From positions 2,998,154 to 3,062,153 of the forward strand of contig CM055103.1 in the NCBI GenBank assembly GCA_029204225.1: a stretch of DNA of 64,000 nt, given 5' to 3'. Source of the DNA: Diphasiastrum complanatum (taxonomy: Eukaryota; Streptophyta; Lycopodiopsida; Lycopodiales; Lycopodiaceae). The position numbers and the translations under genes were made by a program. The notes beneath the pieces are model-generated. The model was not told the DNA's origin and did no database searches. It worked only from the letters and a program-made list of their open reading frames with translations. This document shows positions 1-13,500 of the stretch, piece by piece (the first letter of the stretch is position 1; the number at the start of each line of letters is the position of its first letter).

Positions 1-695
1 TCACCTGCAAGTTTAGTTTTAATCTGCTGATTTTTTAAACAATGCAAGTGACATTCAAAGGCATGTATGAGCCCTCTTGATGGTTTTCTATTTAACAACA
101 AACTCCACACTGGTAAAGCCAGACGGTAAATTTAGTGACACTTTGATTCAATATAATCAATTACTAGAAATATGAAACCTACAAAAGATTCGACTTTTCA
201 AATAGAAATCGGGTTATCACACAGCTTCTGAAAATACTGCATTTAAATGTTATTGTAGACATTTGCCAATTATGACTTGTGAGTTGTGCGTTTTGAGTTG
301 TGAGTTGTGCGTTGTTAATTACCTAATCAGTAGTGACGATAGTTGCAGGGCGACTTCAAGGCATTGTTAAATTGGCAAGAAATTCTGGTTCAATTTAGTT
401 TAAGAGGTGTTATTAGTGTCTAAAAGATAATGGGCTACGTAGGAAACTCTGCAGTTCTAGCAAAATTGGTAGTAGTGCCTTTATCTAGAGTGAACAAATC
501 AAAGTAATGAAAACTAGTAACCAGCTGTCTTTCTTTAGATTGGATCATTTCAATATGCTTAAAGTCTATTTAGCTTCATTCAGAGGTCTACACCGTAAAA
601 CAAGGACAGGTTATTGAGATAATTGAATATTGCTCAATGCCCTGCCTTTCAAAGAATTATGGCTTAACAAGATAAATAAGATACTTGAAAAATAC
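1..695 (-). other. P5CS intron 17 (part)
   Basis: AT-rich DNA downstream of exon 17. No further P5CS exon was recognised. A CTTGCAG-like acceptor reads on the minus strand at 4-10, but the bases after it cannot be judged. Confidence 0.6.
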
Positions 696-764
696 CTGTC
701 CACGTGATTTAGGAATATTTCTGCTGTATTTTGATCTTCTGTGACAATGCAATCTGTATGTGCA
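696..764 (-). CDS. P5CS: P5CS exon 17 (residues 619-641), last exon in window
   Basis: Encodes [20 protein letters not shown] and then HVD, ending with two bases AG that should form a Ser with the next exon. No sequence for the following segment (about 75 residues) was found at 1-695, so the gene continues past the left edge. Confidence 0.92.
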
Positions 765-1441
765 CTGTCTCCAAAAAAGCAATATGTTTAGCAATACAAA
801 TGCACATTAGCAATGCCCTGATTGGTTAGCTAAAGCTAACAACAAAAACTGAAATATGACTGTGGCTTTACCATAGCATTTGGACATTCCTCATCACAAA
901 TACTTGAGCATTATTCGTCCAAGAAGTGCAATTGGAAGGCTCCCAAATTCCTACTGGTCATCAATCTTAAGAACTACTAACCGTCTATGTTACATTTTGA
1001 ATTTCCATATGTTCTTAATAATTTGATCAATTTTCAAATATATTCTAGCATTACATGGGTTTGTACTTTCTACTAATCAAAGCAAAACCTTATTGGCACC
1101 ACAACTGGCTAACCATAGAAGTTAGAACATAGCAAACCTTCCATAATGAAGAATATGGTTAATAGCTGCATTAACATCGTTCACGACTTCAATTGTACAT
1201 GCCAATGAACTATATTCATGATGATAATCAGCTGCTTTGGGAAGCTTCAGTAATTCTGCTGCCTTGGCACCACCATATAATGTAACACCTGCACCAATTG
1301 CAAACAACTTTTGCTCATTATCTGAAGGGACTCTTCTACTGTATCTAGCCCAAAACCATTAAGTCTCAAGTCAACATTATCATACAAAAGCATGTCTATC
1401 TTTTCAGATACGATCTCTTAAAACAGACCGGACCTTGTGTG

Positions 1442-1511
<70 letters not shown>

Positions 1512-4500
1512 ATGTGTTCATAAGCTCTCAAAACAGGTCTATAAACTGTTCATTAAGTACTTTGAAGCAAATGTTACTTGAAATTACACAAGTATTTTGA
1601 TATAGCATGGTACTCTAAGAAAGATCAACCCACATGAAAAGAGGTTATTGCATGTCTATTCTCAATTCAAGATGTAATCTGCTCTCTAAAATCTGTGAGC
1701 TTTTTCCACTATTAATACTAGTGGACCAAGAAAAATTTGAGGTGAGAAACTCCCAACATTTGATACTTGTGACCCCATACTTTATACTCTTTCATAACAT
1801 AGAAAGTGTCCTCAAAAAGATCATGTTTGTGAATTATAGCCATCAGGCAAGGATTTGAAGAGGGTAACCGATATCATGGAAATGGACATTTTCTACCTGC
1901 AGATTGCAATTCAAAACTGAGGCCTTGCAGCCCTCCACTATGAACAAGTTCCTCGTGCACAAGTAGTGTCTCCTGCCACTCGATTACTTTAGGCACTGTA
2001 GCTTACATTCAAGCATCATTTTTGAGGGCAACTGTTTGTTAAACTTATGCAAAATAGAACCCAAGTTAGAAGATAATTTTCCTTACCATGGCATTGCAGG
2101 CTGCCGGATAGTCAATCTTGGAATCTACTACAATAGCTCTAGCCTTTTTCATGTCTGCATCTTTATCCACATACACATGGCATACACCATCTACCAATGC
2201 AAAGAAATGAAGATCAAATTTGCAAGACTCCTCAGACACCTCAAACTTACAAAAGTAAATGATTGACTAGAGTTGATCTTAGGTACCATTTATCTTACAC
2301 CACTTAGAAAGGCTAAACTTGAAATCAGAAAAGAACAAGAATTTTCTCCAGAATACTTACCAGCATGCCCAAGAACAGGTATCTTAGTTGTCTCTTTAAT
2401 CTGCAACACAAGTGTGTTGCTTCCACGAGGAATCACTAGGTCAATAACATTATCCAGCTGAAAGGAAAAAATGATTATGTCATTAGCCCTTAGCAAAAAT
2501 CTAATATCAATGAGATTTTCTTTGACAAAACTAGTAAAATACCTCAGCTTACTACCTTGAGAAGGTCAGGAATCTCATCTCTTGAAGTTACATGCCCAAT
2601 CAACTCATGACCAACTGATTCTGGCAGTGCTTCAGTGATCACCTGCACAAATTTCAAAATTAATTTGAAAGGACTTGTAAAGAGCAGTAACGCAATTTAA
2701 GAGCAGGTGAATATGAGGTATTGGTATCAAATAGTCTGATGTCATGATTCTATGCTCATGACTTTCAAAGAACTAGAGACGTCTCATACCTTGTGCAGAA
2801 TAGCATTTGTATAAGATGCCTCTTTACCTCCTTTCAACAAAAGCCCATTACCAGTTCGGATAGCTAAGGAGGCAATCTGTAAGATAGTGAGCCTTAGAAT
2901 AGACATCAAATGTCAGCACATACAGGGTATGCCAGCTTTAAAAAAGAGCGATAAATGCTTACAAAAAAAAAGTTCAATTAAATTGTTCTACGTTAGCACC
3001 GAAGCAACAGGAGTAAACTCTCTCAAAGTCTATGTCAAATGTGATACAAACATTGCAGGTTGAATTAGATACAAAACTGCTAGCAGTTAAATACCTGTAC
3101 TAGAGCATCAGGCCGTGATTCAAATATTACAAGTAGCACCCCAAGCGGGCATGTGGTCTTTTCCAGAATAAGATCAACAGCGACCTGGTAGATACATATG
3201 CAAACGTAAGAAAATTAATACATTTCCTATCCAATGGCACAGTTTTGAATTGAGAGAACTTAAGACTCAAGCAATGATAAGAAGCAGGCAAATCTTTGGA
3301 AACAGATGGCAGAAAAGAGAAGAGATCATGCAAGTTTTTGCTGAGCGATACCAATCTTAACAAACACAAATGAAGTGATGGGTAAAACAGGGTAAAGAGT
3401 TTTTAGCTAAGTTAAAAAGGACTGACATTTTAAAACCGAAACATAAAAGTTAGCTAAAAACTAAAAACTCCGATAGTTGCCATGACTGGACACTATAGTC
3501 CTAGGCTTAGCTGCCCGTTCCGTTCCAGAATGCGTTCCGTTCCGGAACGGACCCTCAAAAAAAAAAAATACGTTTAATCTCAACAGTTTTAACAATTCCT
3601 GATTCAAAGGGTTATGGATCTTTTTGAATCAGTATTAGGCTTTATGATTTCCTAGAAAGTCTTCAAAAAATTTGATACTAAGGAGAATGCTAGTCAAGAT
3701 TCATAAGTCCCTGCCACGGTTGCAGTCCGCGTTCCGGAACGCGATCCGGGATTTCCCATTAGGGTTTCCCGGAACGCAATTTTTTTTTTCTTGTATAGTT
3801 GCCAATATGGGTATCATGTGAAAGGATATCAAAAAAGCAATTGTTATGCAGATCTGTTGCTTGGTTTCAGATGGCTGCAGGCTACATTGATTAGAAATCT
3901 GGACATCAGTAGATGTTTAAGAAAACTGGCTGCATTTTCATATGGTTTCAGAAATTTGGACTGTGTAGTTTGCCGACTGTTTTGGGTGCGAAACACCAAA
4001 AAGTGTGTTTTCACTCAGGGAGTTGGAAGGCCGAATCTTGAAGAGGCCTTACCTTCACGCCGTTGGGGGGCATTGCCCCCCAAACCCCCCACCGGGGGGC
4101 TACCGCCCCCCGGACCCCCAGTTTCTTGGTAGCCCCCCGAACCCCCTGTTTCAGCTATTCCAAAAGGAGTATACAATTCCCGCCAATCTAAGGAAGGCTC
4201 CTTCTAACTCTTTCTATCATTTTCTAACAGAAAACGGAATCAGTAGATCTGCAAACTATTGGCATCTAAACACCATTCAAAAACTGATTTAGTGAGCATT
4301 AAACTCAAAAAAAAAAAAATTTGGCCATTACTCCTTTTTCCACAAAAAAAAAAAAAAAAATTTGCAATCCAGGTCGCGGATCGCTGATGTTCTGGATCGC
4401 ACGATCCAGAACGTTTTTGCAGCGGATCACGATCCGCTGCAACACAGGTTAAAAGATAATGATATTGTTGATGTCCCAACCAATTGTCACTTATTTACGT

Positions 4501-7500
4501 TGATTTAGTATAAAAATTTAGAAACAGCAATTTGTTGGCTGATAACCCTCAGGTGCAATGATAAGAATCTAAACAAACAATGCAACTATATCAGGGTAAA
4601 TCATAAAACAAAAGCATCCAATTGAATGGGGCCTGACGATTAAGCAAAAGCATAATAACTCTTATGCTGCAGTAAATCTTCCTACATAGCATCCTGACTC
4701 TTGTTGATATGCCATGCATACAACAACTTGTTTTCATCGACCACTTAAAATGGCTCATCACTTTTCACAAGAGTCTCATAGAATGAATCTATCTGAAGCA
4801 GGAAGGGGCGTCCAAGATAGAGAATGAGGCTACTGCCTGCCATTTGCCCCTGTCCAATAAACCAGGGTGTCTATGAGTCTGCAAACAATTGTGATTTCTA
4901 GGACTCTGGTACTATAATTGTTGTTCTAAATTCCACTTTCACTGCATCCTGATGAAGACCATCAGTCTAGGCCTACATCAGCCGTTGAATGTCCATGGCT
5001 TGTGTGGGAACTCAACTCAGCTGAATAGACGTTCACCGCTGAGGAAACAAATATACCACATTCAGCTTCAATGCTATTGGCCCCACCTTGCATCTTGCAG
5101 GCAGTGCTGGGTTGAAAGCAGCGTTTCAGCCCGGGTCAACAAGGACCAACCATATGCATGGGTGACAAGTCACTGACACAAAAAAAATTTAAACCCTTGC
5201 CATATGACACATGGCAGGGCCTTATTTTTGTCCCATCAGCAATTCTTTGAAGTGCATATTTATGTGTATATATGCAAAGTTACAGAAGTCTTTCAAAATG
5301 TGCACCTGTGCGGGCGAAGGCACATGCCTGAAATTTGGATGCTGTATAAAGTTTGCAGGTGTACAAATTTGTGAGTTTTGCGTCAATCAACATCTGCCAC
5401 TTGGGCTGCCACATGGCAAATGCTGATTGAGTCAGGTGGGCAGCAGGCTTGGCATTTGCAAGCTGCAATGCATGTCAAAGGCCTATTTTCCCTTCAAAGC
5501 AAATCAAAAGAAATTTGCAGAATGTCAATCAAAAGACAAATCTAATAACTACCCTTCAGTTTGAAAGGTGAATTCGAAAAGTCAAATTCCATACAAGATT
5601 AGAAAGGCCACTTTATTATTACATGTATAAATTGAAAGGTAGACTTCACACATATCATATGAAAGTTATAACTTGAAAACACCCTTCAATTTGAAGGTGG
5701 GTATTAGCGTCAAATTCCAAGGCTAACCCACTTGCGAAACAGTCACTCTGGGCTTCAGGTCTCCATGCTTGCATGTGCACACAAGGTGCAATGGAAATCT
5801 CATGCTGAGTTGCATGTATTTTCCACAAATAGAAACCTCAAAATGAGACTTTCAAGTATCCACAATTGGGTCTCTATACATTTTGAAACCAAAGTGATGG
5901 GGAACTACCAAATTCAAATGAAAATATAGTAACAGTTATTGTTTAGTCACTTCAAGCAGCACCAAAAAAGACTTATGATATGTGGACAGAAAATATGTTT
6001 CGACATGTTACAAGTTAAAAGTTACGAGGTTCCAGTCCCAAATTTGAATCCTAACTGATGACATAAGTGGAACAAAGAAGCAAACCTCAACATTGGCTGA
6101 AGAAAATAACTTAAGCCCGGGTGTCACAAGTAGTGTCTAATACATATGGACCAAGCAAAGGCTTAATCCAGGAAGCACCAGTCTGAAGAGGACACCAACC
6201 GAAGGGATGACAGTTGTAATTAAAGCAAAGCAGCTGTTCAAAATTTTACCCCAGAGTTGCCATGTTTCAAGTACTGAAGTGATGGAAACTGAAGAATCAG
6301 GATCCATCAGGGGTGTAAAGACTAGCTCTTTTTAGTTTTAGAGAAAGAGATAGAGACCTAGAGATTTTCTTTGGATACATCAAGCTGCACACTGCATACG
6401 AATCATGATTCATAAATAACCCTTGAAAGTTGAAACCATGAAAAAACATCCAAATTAACAAACTAAAAGGACACATTTTCCCTGGAATATTTTAAGATCC
6501 ATGCTGCTGCCTGCAAGTTGGTAGGTACCAACATAAGTAAAAAAGTTTACTAAATTATGAGAAATAATTTCAAAAATAAAGTCATGACGAATAGGAAGAG
6601 GAGGGGGCTTGTTTCTTGCAAAGCGGGATCCAAGCACTCCTAGAAAATTTGGTAACAATAGCGACAAACCTATATCAGAATGTGAAAAAAATTTTACATA
6701 AAAAATATCATATTGCATTGATAGAACTGACAAAATAATTATGTTGCACAAAATGCTTCCTTATCTCAATCAGATGCAACTTCATCGTGCACTATAGAAC
6801 TTATAAAAAGCAATGCTCAATAGATCAGAATGACTTAGCCACCTCTGTTCTTTTGAGCACTTTGCCAATTGGTTCTTCCATGTCAGCAAGGACCTGTAAG
6901 GACTTGGCCAAGCTTGCAATCTGCAATGACAGGAAAAAATTACTGGATATAATTAAATGAAGATATTTTTAGTTTTTTTCATTTTTCTTCTGCACTGACA
7001 ACAGAAAATCTATACCAGTATTGTAGTACACGTATTTACTATTAACTATAAAGTCCAAAAAATCAGAGGTGTTTGGTAGTCCATTATTTTGAATATTAGC
7101 ACCAGCACTATACAACATCGTCAAAATAAACGAAAGATGAGAGAGAAAACACAGCAAGGGCTATACTGTTCACTACATTCATTCTGTATTGATACATCAT
7201 CCATCAATTGTAAGTACTAAATTCCATTAATGCTATAAACCGAACCTTTCCAGGCTTCAAAGTCAGTCTCCCGATTAGAGATTCTGATATTCCAGCTTCC
7301 TTTGCAAGGTTGACATCAATCTCGTTCTTAGACATTATTGCTGCTTCATTGGAAACCAAAGAATTTGCTATGTCAAGCAAAATTTTGCAACGCTCGGAAG
7401 AGGACAGCACCTGATTATAGGAATGAAAACATACAGGCCAACTTTATAGTCACAAGTATAACGAGAGACGACATGACAGAAAAAGAGTAACGTCGAGAAT

Positions 7501-10500
7501 AATTTTTTATTTTAAGGACGAGAACAATATCTTTGATAGTTCTTAAACCCAAGAAACACTTTATGGATTGCTAAAATAATGTGCTAAGGCAGTGAGAACC
7601 ACCTGCAGACATCGACTAGCATTCCTAGCAGCAACTGCCATTTGACATGCACTTGTCTCCTTTGTTGATTTTAATTGAGGTGCATCTTTGTGAAACAAGG
7701 TCCCTCTGCGCTCCCCTCTGAGTACCCTCTTTAATCCATCTGTGGCATAACCACTTTGGAACAAAACACTAACATCAGGATCTGACAAAATTGTTAGAAC
7801 AAACCAATCAGAAGCAGGCATTACTGCTATTAGAGTATTGATCTACTGTGCTAGTTCACCTCGTCAAAGTTTTTATCTGAGGACATTGGCATTTTTAAAA
7901 AAGTTACCTGCAAGCACCTTATAACTGAAGCTGTAACATGTACATGCAACATCTCAGCACCTACTAACAAGTAGATCTCAATAAAAATAACTGCCACTCT
8001 TCATTCATATAAAGTTCAAAGGGATATATTTACCTTGTGATAATAACAGGGATGCCAGCACATGCTGCATTCCAAGCAGCATAAACCTTTGCGGTCATTC
8101 CACCTCTCCCATATCTCGATTTTTCACCAAAAGTAACTGTCTCATCATGCTTTTCCTTGACATATGTGTGGATTAGCTTGGATCGAGGATCACTGGGAGG
8201 ACCAGTGTATAGTCCTTCGACATCACTAAGCAAAATGAGAACATCAGCCCTTAGCTCCAAAGCTAATAGAGCAGCTAAACTATCATTATCCCAAAATATA
8301 CCAGTTGAATCCTGAAAAAAAAAAAGAAAACGTGATCAGAAGGAAGCAATAAGATGAGCTGAACATGAAGAACTGCAAAATGAGAGAAGCCACGCAAAGC
8401 ATTGACTTACAAGGTCCATATAGGCCTTAAAATTTTTTGATTAGCCTTCTACTGCAATTATGCGTTCACTAAGAAACCTGCACTTATATAACTTGACAGT
8501 GATTACCTTATATGGAGCTTTCCTTGTGCTAATTGCGTCATTTTCATTAAAGACTGGCACCACTCGCAGTTCAAGCAATGAAGTAACTGTTTCACATAGC
8601 TGTCTTCTAAAATCGGGATCCTTAAAGTCACTATCAGTTACAAGCAACTGTGACGATGCCACATCTAGCTGCATGCAAGTGCATCAAATAACAAGGCAAT
8701 TCATAAGACTACACTAACGTTAGAAGAGGTACTCATACAACTATGGTATAGTTAGAGAAGAGAGTATTCTTGAATGACAATTGCCAGAGCCAAGTAATCT
8801 TTTGCAACACAGCAAGTTTGACACCCTCACGACTCTCATTATCTCCAAGTACTTTAACTCTAGAGTAAGACAAATCTTGCAATCAGCTTGATCTTAACTT
8901 GAAAGCTCTATTCTACGTAATTATATATATAAGCAAAAAAGGAAATTTATAATAGCGTTTCTCCAATTGCAAACACGTTTCTAGAAATTTATAATCTATG
9001 TATTTTTTGCCTTAAAATTGGTTTAAATTTTAAACCATGCTGTGAACAAAACACATGGCAACTTATACAGATGCAATGCCCTTGATCAGAGCTTTAATCT
9101 GATACCCATATTGCCCTCAAAAAATAAAATAAAATAAAAACACGACGTAAAAAACCAGAAACGCACGGGTTTTGTAGGTGCCGTACAGGTGCCACGGCAC
9201 CCACGACACCCACGGCACCTGTTTTTTTTCTTTTTTTAAAGTCACTTTTGGTAAAAAGAAACCAAAAAAAAAAAAAACCAGGTGCCGTACCACGGCACGT
9301 GTGCCATGGTACGGCACCTGGTACGGTACTTGGACCCCCACGGCACGGGTGCCGTGGGGTACTTTGATATTATTATTATTATATAATAATAATAATATTA
9401 AATATATATAATAATAAATTTCAGGGATGAGGGTCCGGGCCGGATTGCCCTCGTCCGGCATCCGGACCCGGACGCGTCCGACCCCCGGAAGCAGGGTCCG
9501 GATGCCATTTTTTTTAAAAAAAAAATTTTAAAACAAAAATTAAAAAAAAAGAAAATACCGGACGCGGACGCACCCGTGGCGCGTCCGTACGCACGTCCGC
9601 GTCCGCCATCCGCATATATATATATATATATATATATCATAGATCCAGCGGTACTAGGATCCGCGGATCCCAGTACCACGGATCCAGTGTGGTACCGCGG
9701 ATCCATACTGATCCGCGGTACCACAATATTTAATATTTTTTAGTATATAATATTTTTTAATATTTAATATATTACTGTATTTTTTTTTAACCTAATCCCC
9801 CCCCCCGCTTCATCTCTCTCCCTGCCCGTCGCCCTACTGTCCGCGCCCTCCCGGCTGTCTTCGCATTGCACTGATCGCGTCCTCCCCTGCTATTGCTATT
9901 TCGGCCTTTATTGTGGTTTTTTCAAGCCTTCCGACTCCTATCGCACCCACAGTGATCTCTGCCTTCTTTCCCCAGTCCTTTCTACAGAGATGGTGCATTC
10001 CAACCTTGCCGATCTGTGGGACAAGGTGGACATTGTCAGGCAGGTTCCCGACAAGTCTAACAAGTCCGGTGCAAGGATAGTGCGCTGTCGATATTGCCTG
10101 ACAGAGTTCGTTGCCACCCTCACTCGCCTTAAAGGTCACCTACTCGGCGCACGTGTGAAAGATGGTGGCACACTGAATGCTGCCCCCTGTGCCAGCATGT
10201 CCATTCCAGTCAGGCAGCGACTTTTGGATACCTACGGGCCACGTCTTGTGGCGGGGGAGAACACCATTTCGGAGGGTGTTCTTCGGTTTTGCACCGCTCC
10301 TTATGTGGTTGACCCCGAGTTGCTGCCTGCTTGGCTGGCACGCACGAGGAGAGGGAGTGCATCCTCGTCCAGTCCCTTTGCCCCTCGTCCCTCTCAGACA
10401 GTTCTGCCTCACGCACCCCCATCTGCACCCATTCCGGTGGATCCTGTCCCACCTCGTCCGCCAGTTGCCACTGTGGTTCCACCACCACCTACTGTTGCTC

Positions 10501-13500
10501 GCACTCCCCCAGTTTACGACTTTCTCATGGACTCTCCGCCTCCTGAGCAGGAGCAGGCCCCGGATGCTAGTGACGAGGCCTTCCAGGATGTTGAGGAAAT
10601 CCCTTCCTCCCTCCCTTCACATCTGGATGACCACCCTACCCAGCAGTTTTCGTATCCCATGCCAGATGTCCACCCTCCACCAGTGTACCCCACTTACGCT
10701 GCTGCACCCATCCCGGCCAGTGCATCCCACTCTCCCCATTCCACGTCTACAGCTGATGCATCCACTAGTGCCCAGGCTGTCGCGTCATCATCCATTCCCG
10801 TCACGTTTGGTGCACCGTGCTGGAGGTCCGCTACCCGTCGCCTAGCTGGGAGAGTTCTTAGGCAGCAGAGCATTCGCGGCGCGCATCAGCCGCACATGGA
10901 TAGAGAGGCCACACAGGCCGTGGCCAGCCTGATTTATGAGCTGAACCTTCCATTTGCCATCACCGACTCCGAGCCCTTCAGAAGGGCCTTCCGCCTTGCA
11001 CAGTCTGTCAGCCCTAGCTGGAGAGTCCCTAGTTCAGAGGTTGTCCGCACACACATGCTGAGGGATAGGGTCGAGTCACTGTCTAGAGAGATGGAGCCTC
11101 TACGTCGCCACTGGGCCACTTACGGTTGCAGCATCATGTCCGATGGCTGGACTGATGTCAGGAGGAGGCCGATCCTCAACATATTGGTCTCCAGCTGCAT
11201 GGGCGCACAGTTTTTGAGGGCAGTGGATTGCAGCAGGGGGGGGAGAGTCATATCTGCAGAGTTCATGTTTGATGTCATCAGGTCTTCCATCCTGTCCATA
11301 GGCCCACAGCATGTCGTCACAGTGGTGACGGACAATGCCACGAACTGCATTCAGATGGGTGTACTGCTAGAGGCCGAGTTCCCTCACATTGTTCATACCC
11401 CCTGTGCTACGCACGGCATAGACCTTCTGATGGGGGACATAGGTGCACTTCCCTGGGTTAGAGCCATTGTCCGTGAGGCCCTCTTCCTGGTGACTTTTGT
11501 CACGAGGAAGAGGCGTGTTCTTGCCATGTTCCGGGTGTTCAGCCATCTAGACCTCCGTAAGCCAGCCCCCACATGCTTTGCATTCGACTTGGTGGTCATC
11601 GACCGTCTGATCAGGTGCAGGGCGCAGCTTCTACACATGGTTGCCAGTGATCTTTGGTGTGCCAGTACATTTCCGCGCACTGAGGATGGGGAGCACTTTT
11701 CTTCCACGGTGAGGGGAGACCAGTTTTGGAGGGATGCACAGACATTGTCAGGACTGCTTCGACCACTTTACATTGTGCTCCGCATGGCTGACAGCTAGGG
11801 GTCGACACTTGGACTGGTATATGAGCTCATGGACCGGATTGGACAGTTCCTGCAGCTGCCCATCTTGCAGCCAGAGAGGTAAGCGGTACAGTGTTGTAAT
11901 TGTTCTTTATCTTTTCAGTGTTTGCTAGTTTGTTTTTCTGTCGATGTTACGTTTTTTCGTAATTCCCTAAACCACATGCCTCTCACCTGCAGGATGACAA
12001 AGCTGAAGTTCATCTGGGAGACGCGGAGGAACTACTTCCACAGGAGTATCCACAGCGTTGCACACATGCTGCATCCCCTCTTCCTCTCTCCGACACAGAT
12101 CGCAGACAGGGAGCTCGAGGCCTATTGGCTTCAGTACATTCACAGGGTGGGTCCACACATAGGTTTGGATCCTATCAGGCTCATGGAGGAGCTTGCTGCA
12201 TTTCGTTTCGGCATGGGCACATTTGGCCACCCGGCTGCTCAGGATCCAGAGAGGAGGCAGCTACCCATTACCTGGTGGACCATGTTCAGTAGCACATACC
12301 CATCTATACAGCGTCTTGCACTGCGTGTCCTTTCTCAGGTATGCATTTCATTTTATCCTCCATTGTTATGTTTCGTTGAAGACAATGTGCTGAAGTATTT
12401 CAATGCACGCATCACAGGATTGTGCTGCCTCCGTGTGTGAGCGTAATTGGAGCACATGGGCACTCATTCACACGAGGAGAAGAAACCGGTTGTCAGTGAG
12501 TCAGTTGGAGCGGTTGGTGTTCTGTAGCACCAACGCACGTCTCGCCAGGAGACTTCCACCATTACGAGCGCAATGCAGGTGATAAGCTAACCTTTCATAG
12601 CATGTTGGTTGACTCCTGGTATGTTGGTTTCATTTCTTGATAGAGTTGTTTCTCTGACATGCCAATTTTAAACCTTGCAGACGAAGATATCCGATTTGGA
12701 GCGCCAGGTTGACTTGCCTACGGACAGCACCCATCCCATGCCTGCAGATGACCTGGGCACACAGTTGATGGCAGAGAGAGAGAGGGAGCTTGCCGAGATG
12801 AGAGAGAGAGAGCTTGGGCTTGAGCACAGAGAGCCCCCAATGTACGAGGCAGATGAGCCAGTGTCAAAGGATGATCAGGATGAGGATGAGCCTATTCGGG
12901 TTGTGTTCGCCAGATCAGAGCGGGATGAGGCATATGATACAGGTGTTGGGCACACGCCTAAAGCAGGGGTCATAGGTGCATCACGTGGTAGAGGTGGGAC
13001 ACATGCCACAGATTATACCGGGAGACGGGCAGGGCACACAGGGGGGGCCAGTGGCATACCTTCTTATGTTGATATGATGGAGGAGGCTCTTGATAGGGGG
13101 TTCATGGTGCACTCCGATTGGGTCCATGGTCTGCTCCCTCACATGCTGCACTCCGATTGGGTCCATGGTCTGCTTCTCCACAGTGCCCATGTGCTACTGT
13201 ACCTGCCCCATGTATTGCTCCCCCACATGTCGCACTCCGATTGGGTCCGCTCTCCCACAGTGCCCCCAGTACAGTTCCCATGTACAGTAACATCTTAGTT
13301 TTTACCTAGTTTTAGCCTGTTAAAAGGGTTTTTTTTTTTTTTTAAATTATAAAAAATATTATTTTTGTGGTGCCGCCCTGGTACCGCTGGTCTGAGGGCG
13401 ACACCATAACCGCGGTACCATAATGGCGGTACCACGTGCCACTATGATATATATATATATATATATATATCTAAGGAAGCGGATGGCGGACGCGTCCGAT

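Larger units (their letters stand above)
3185..6842 (-). other. P5CS intron 9 (3658 bp) with mobile-DNA debris
   Basis: Holds three GC-rich palindrome clusters (3514-3790, 4068-4145, 4365-4445) next to A or T tracts. 4780-5170 is unassigned sequence. An imperfect 17-bp hairpin is at 5383-5430. No intact coding sequence is seen. Confidence 0.75.
9638..13446 (+). mobile_element. Inner hAT element, 3.8 kb, inserted in (AT)n
   Basis: Starts CATAG at 9638 and ends CTATG at 13446, with subterminal GGTACC/GGATCC palindromes at both ends. It is flanked on each side by at least 8 bases of ATATATAT, compatible with the 8-bp hAT duplication though uninformative inside a microsatellite. It contains one transposase gene on the plus strand. 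Confidence 0.65.

Noticed and set aside
4780-5176. Possible old retroelement coding sequence in P5CS intron 9
   Set aside because: Frames on both strands are broken every few dozen codons and no motif could be recognised.
10177-10845. 222-codon plus-strand frame rich in Pro and His
   Set aside because: Shadow of the Pro/Ser-rich spacer of the hAT transposase in another frame.
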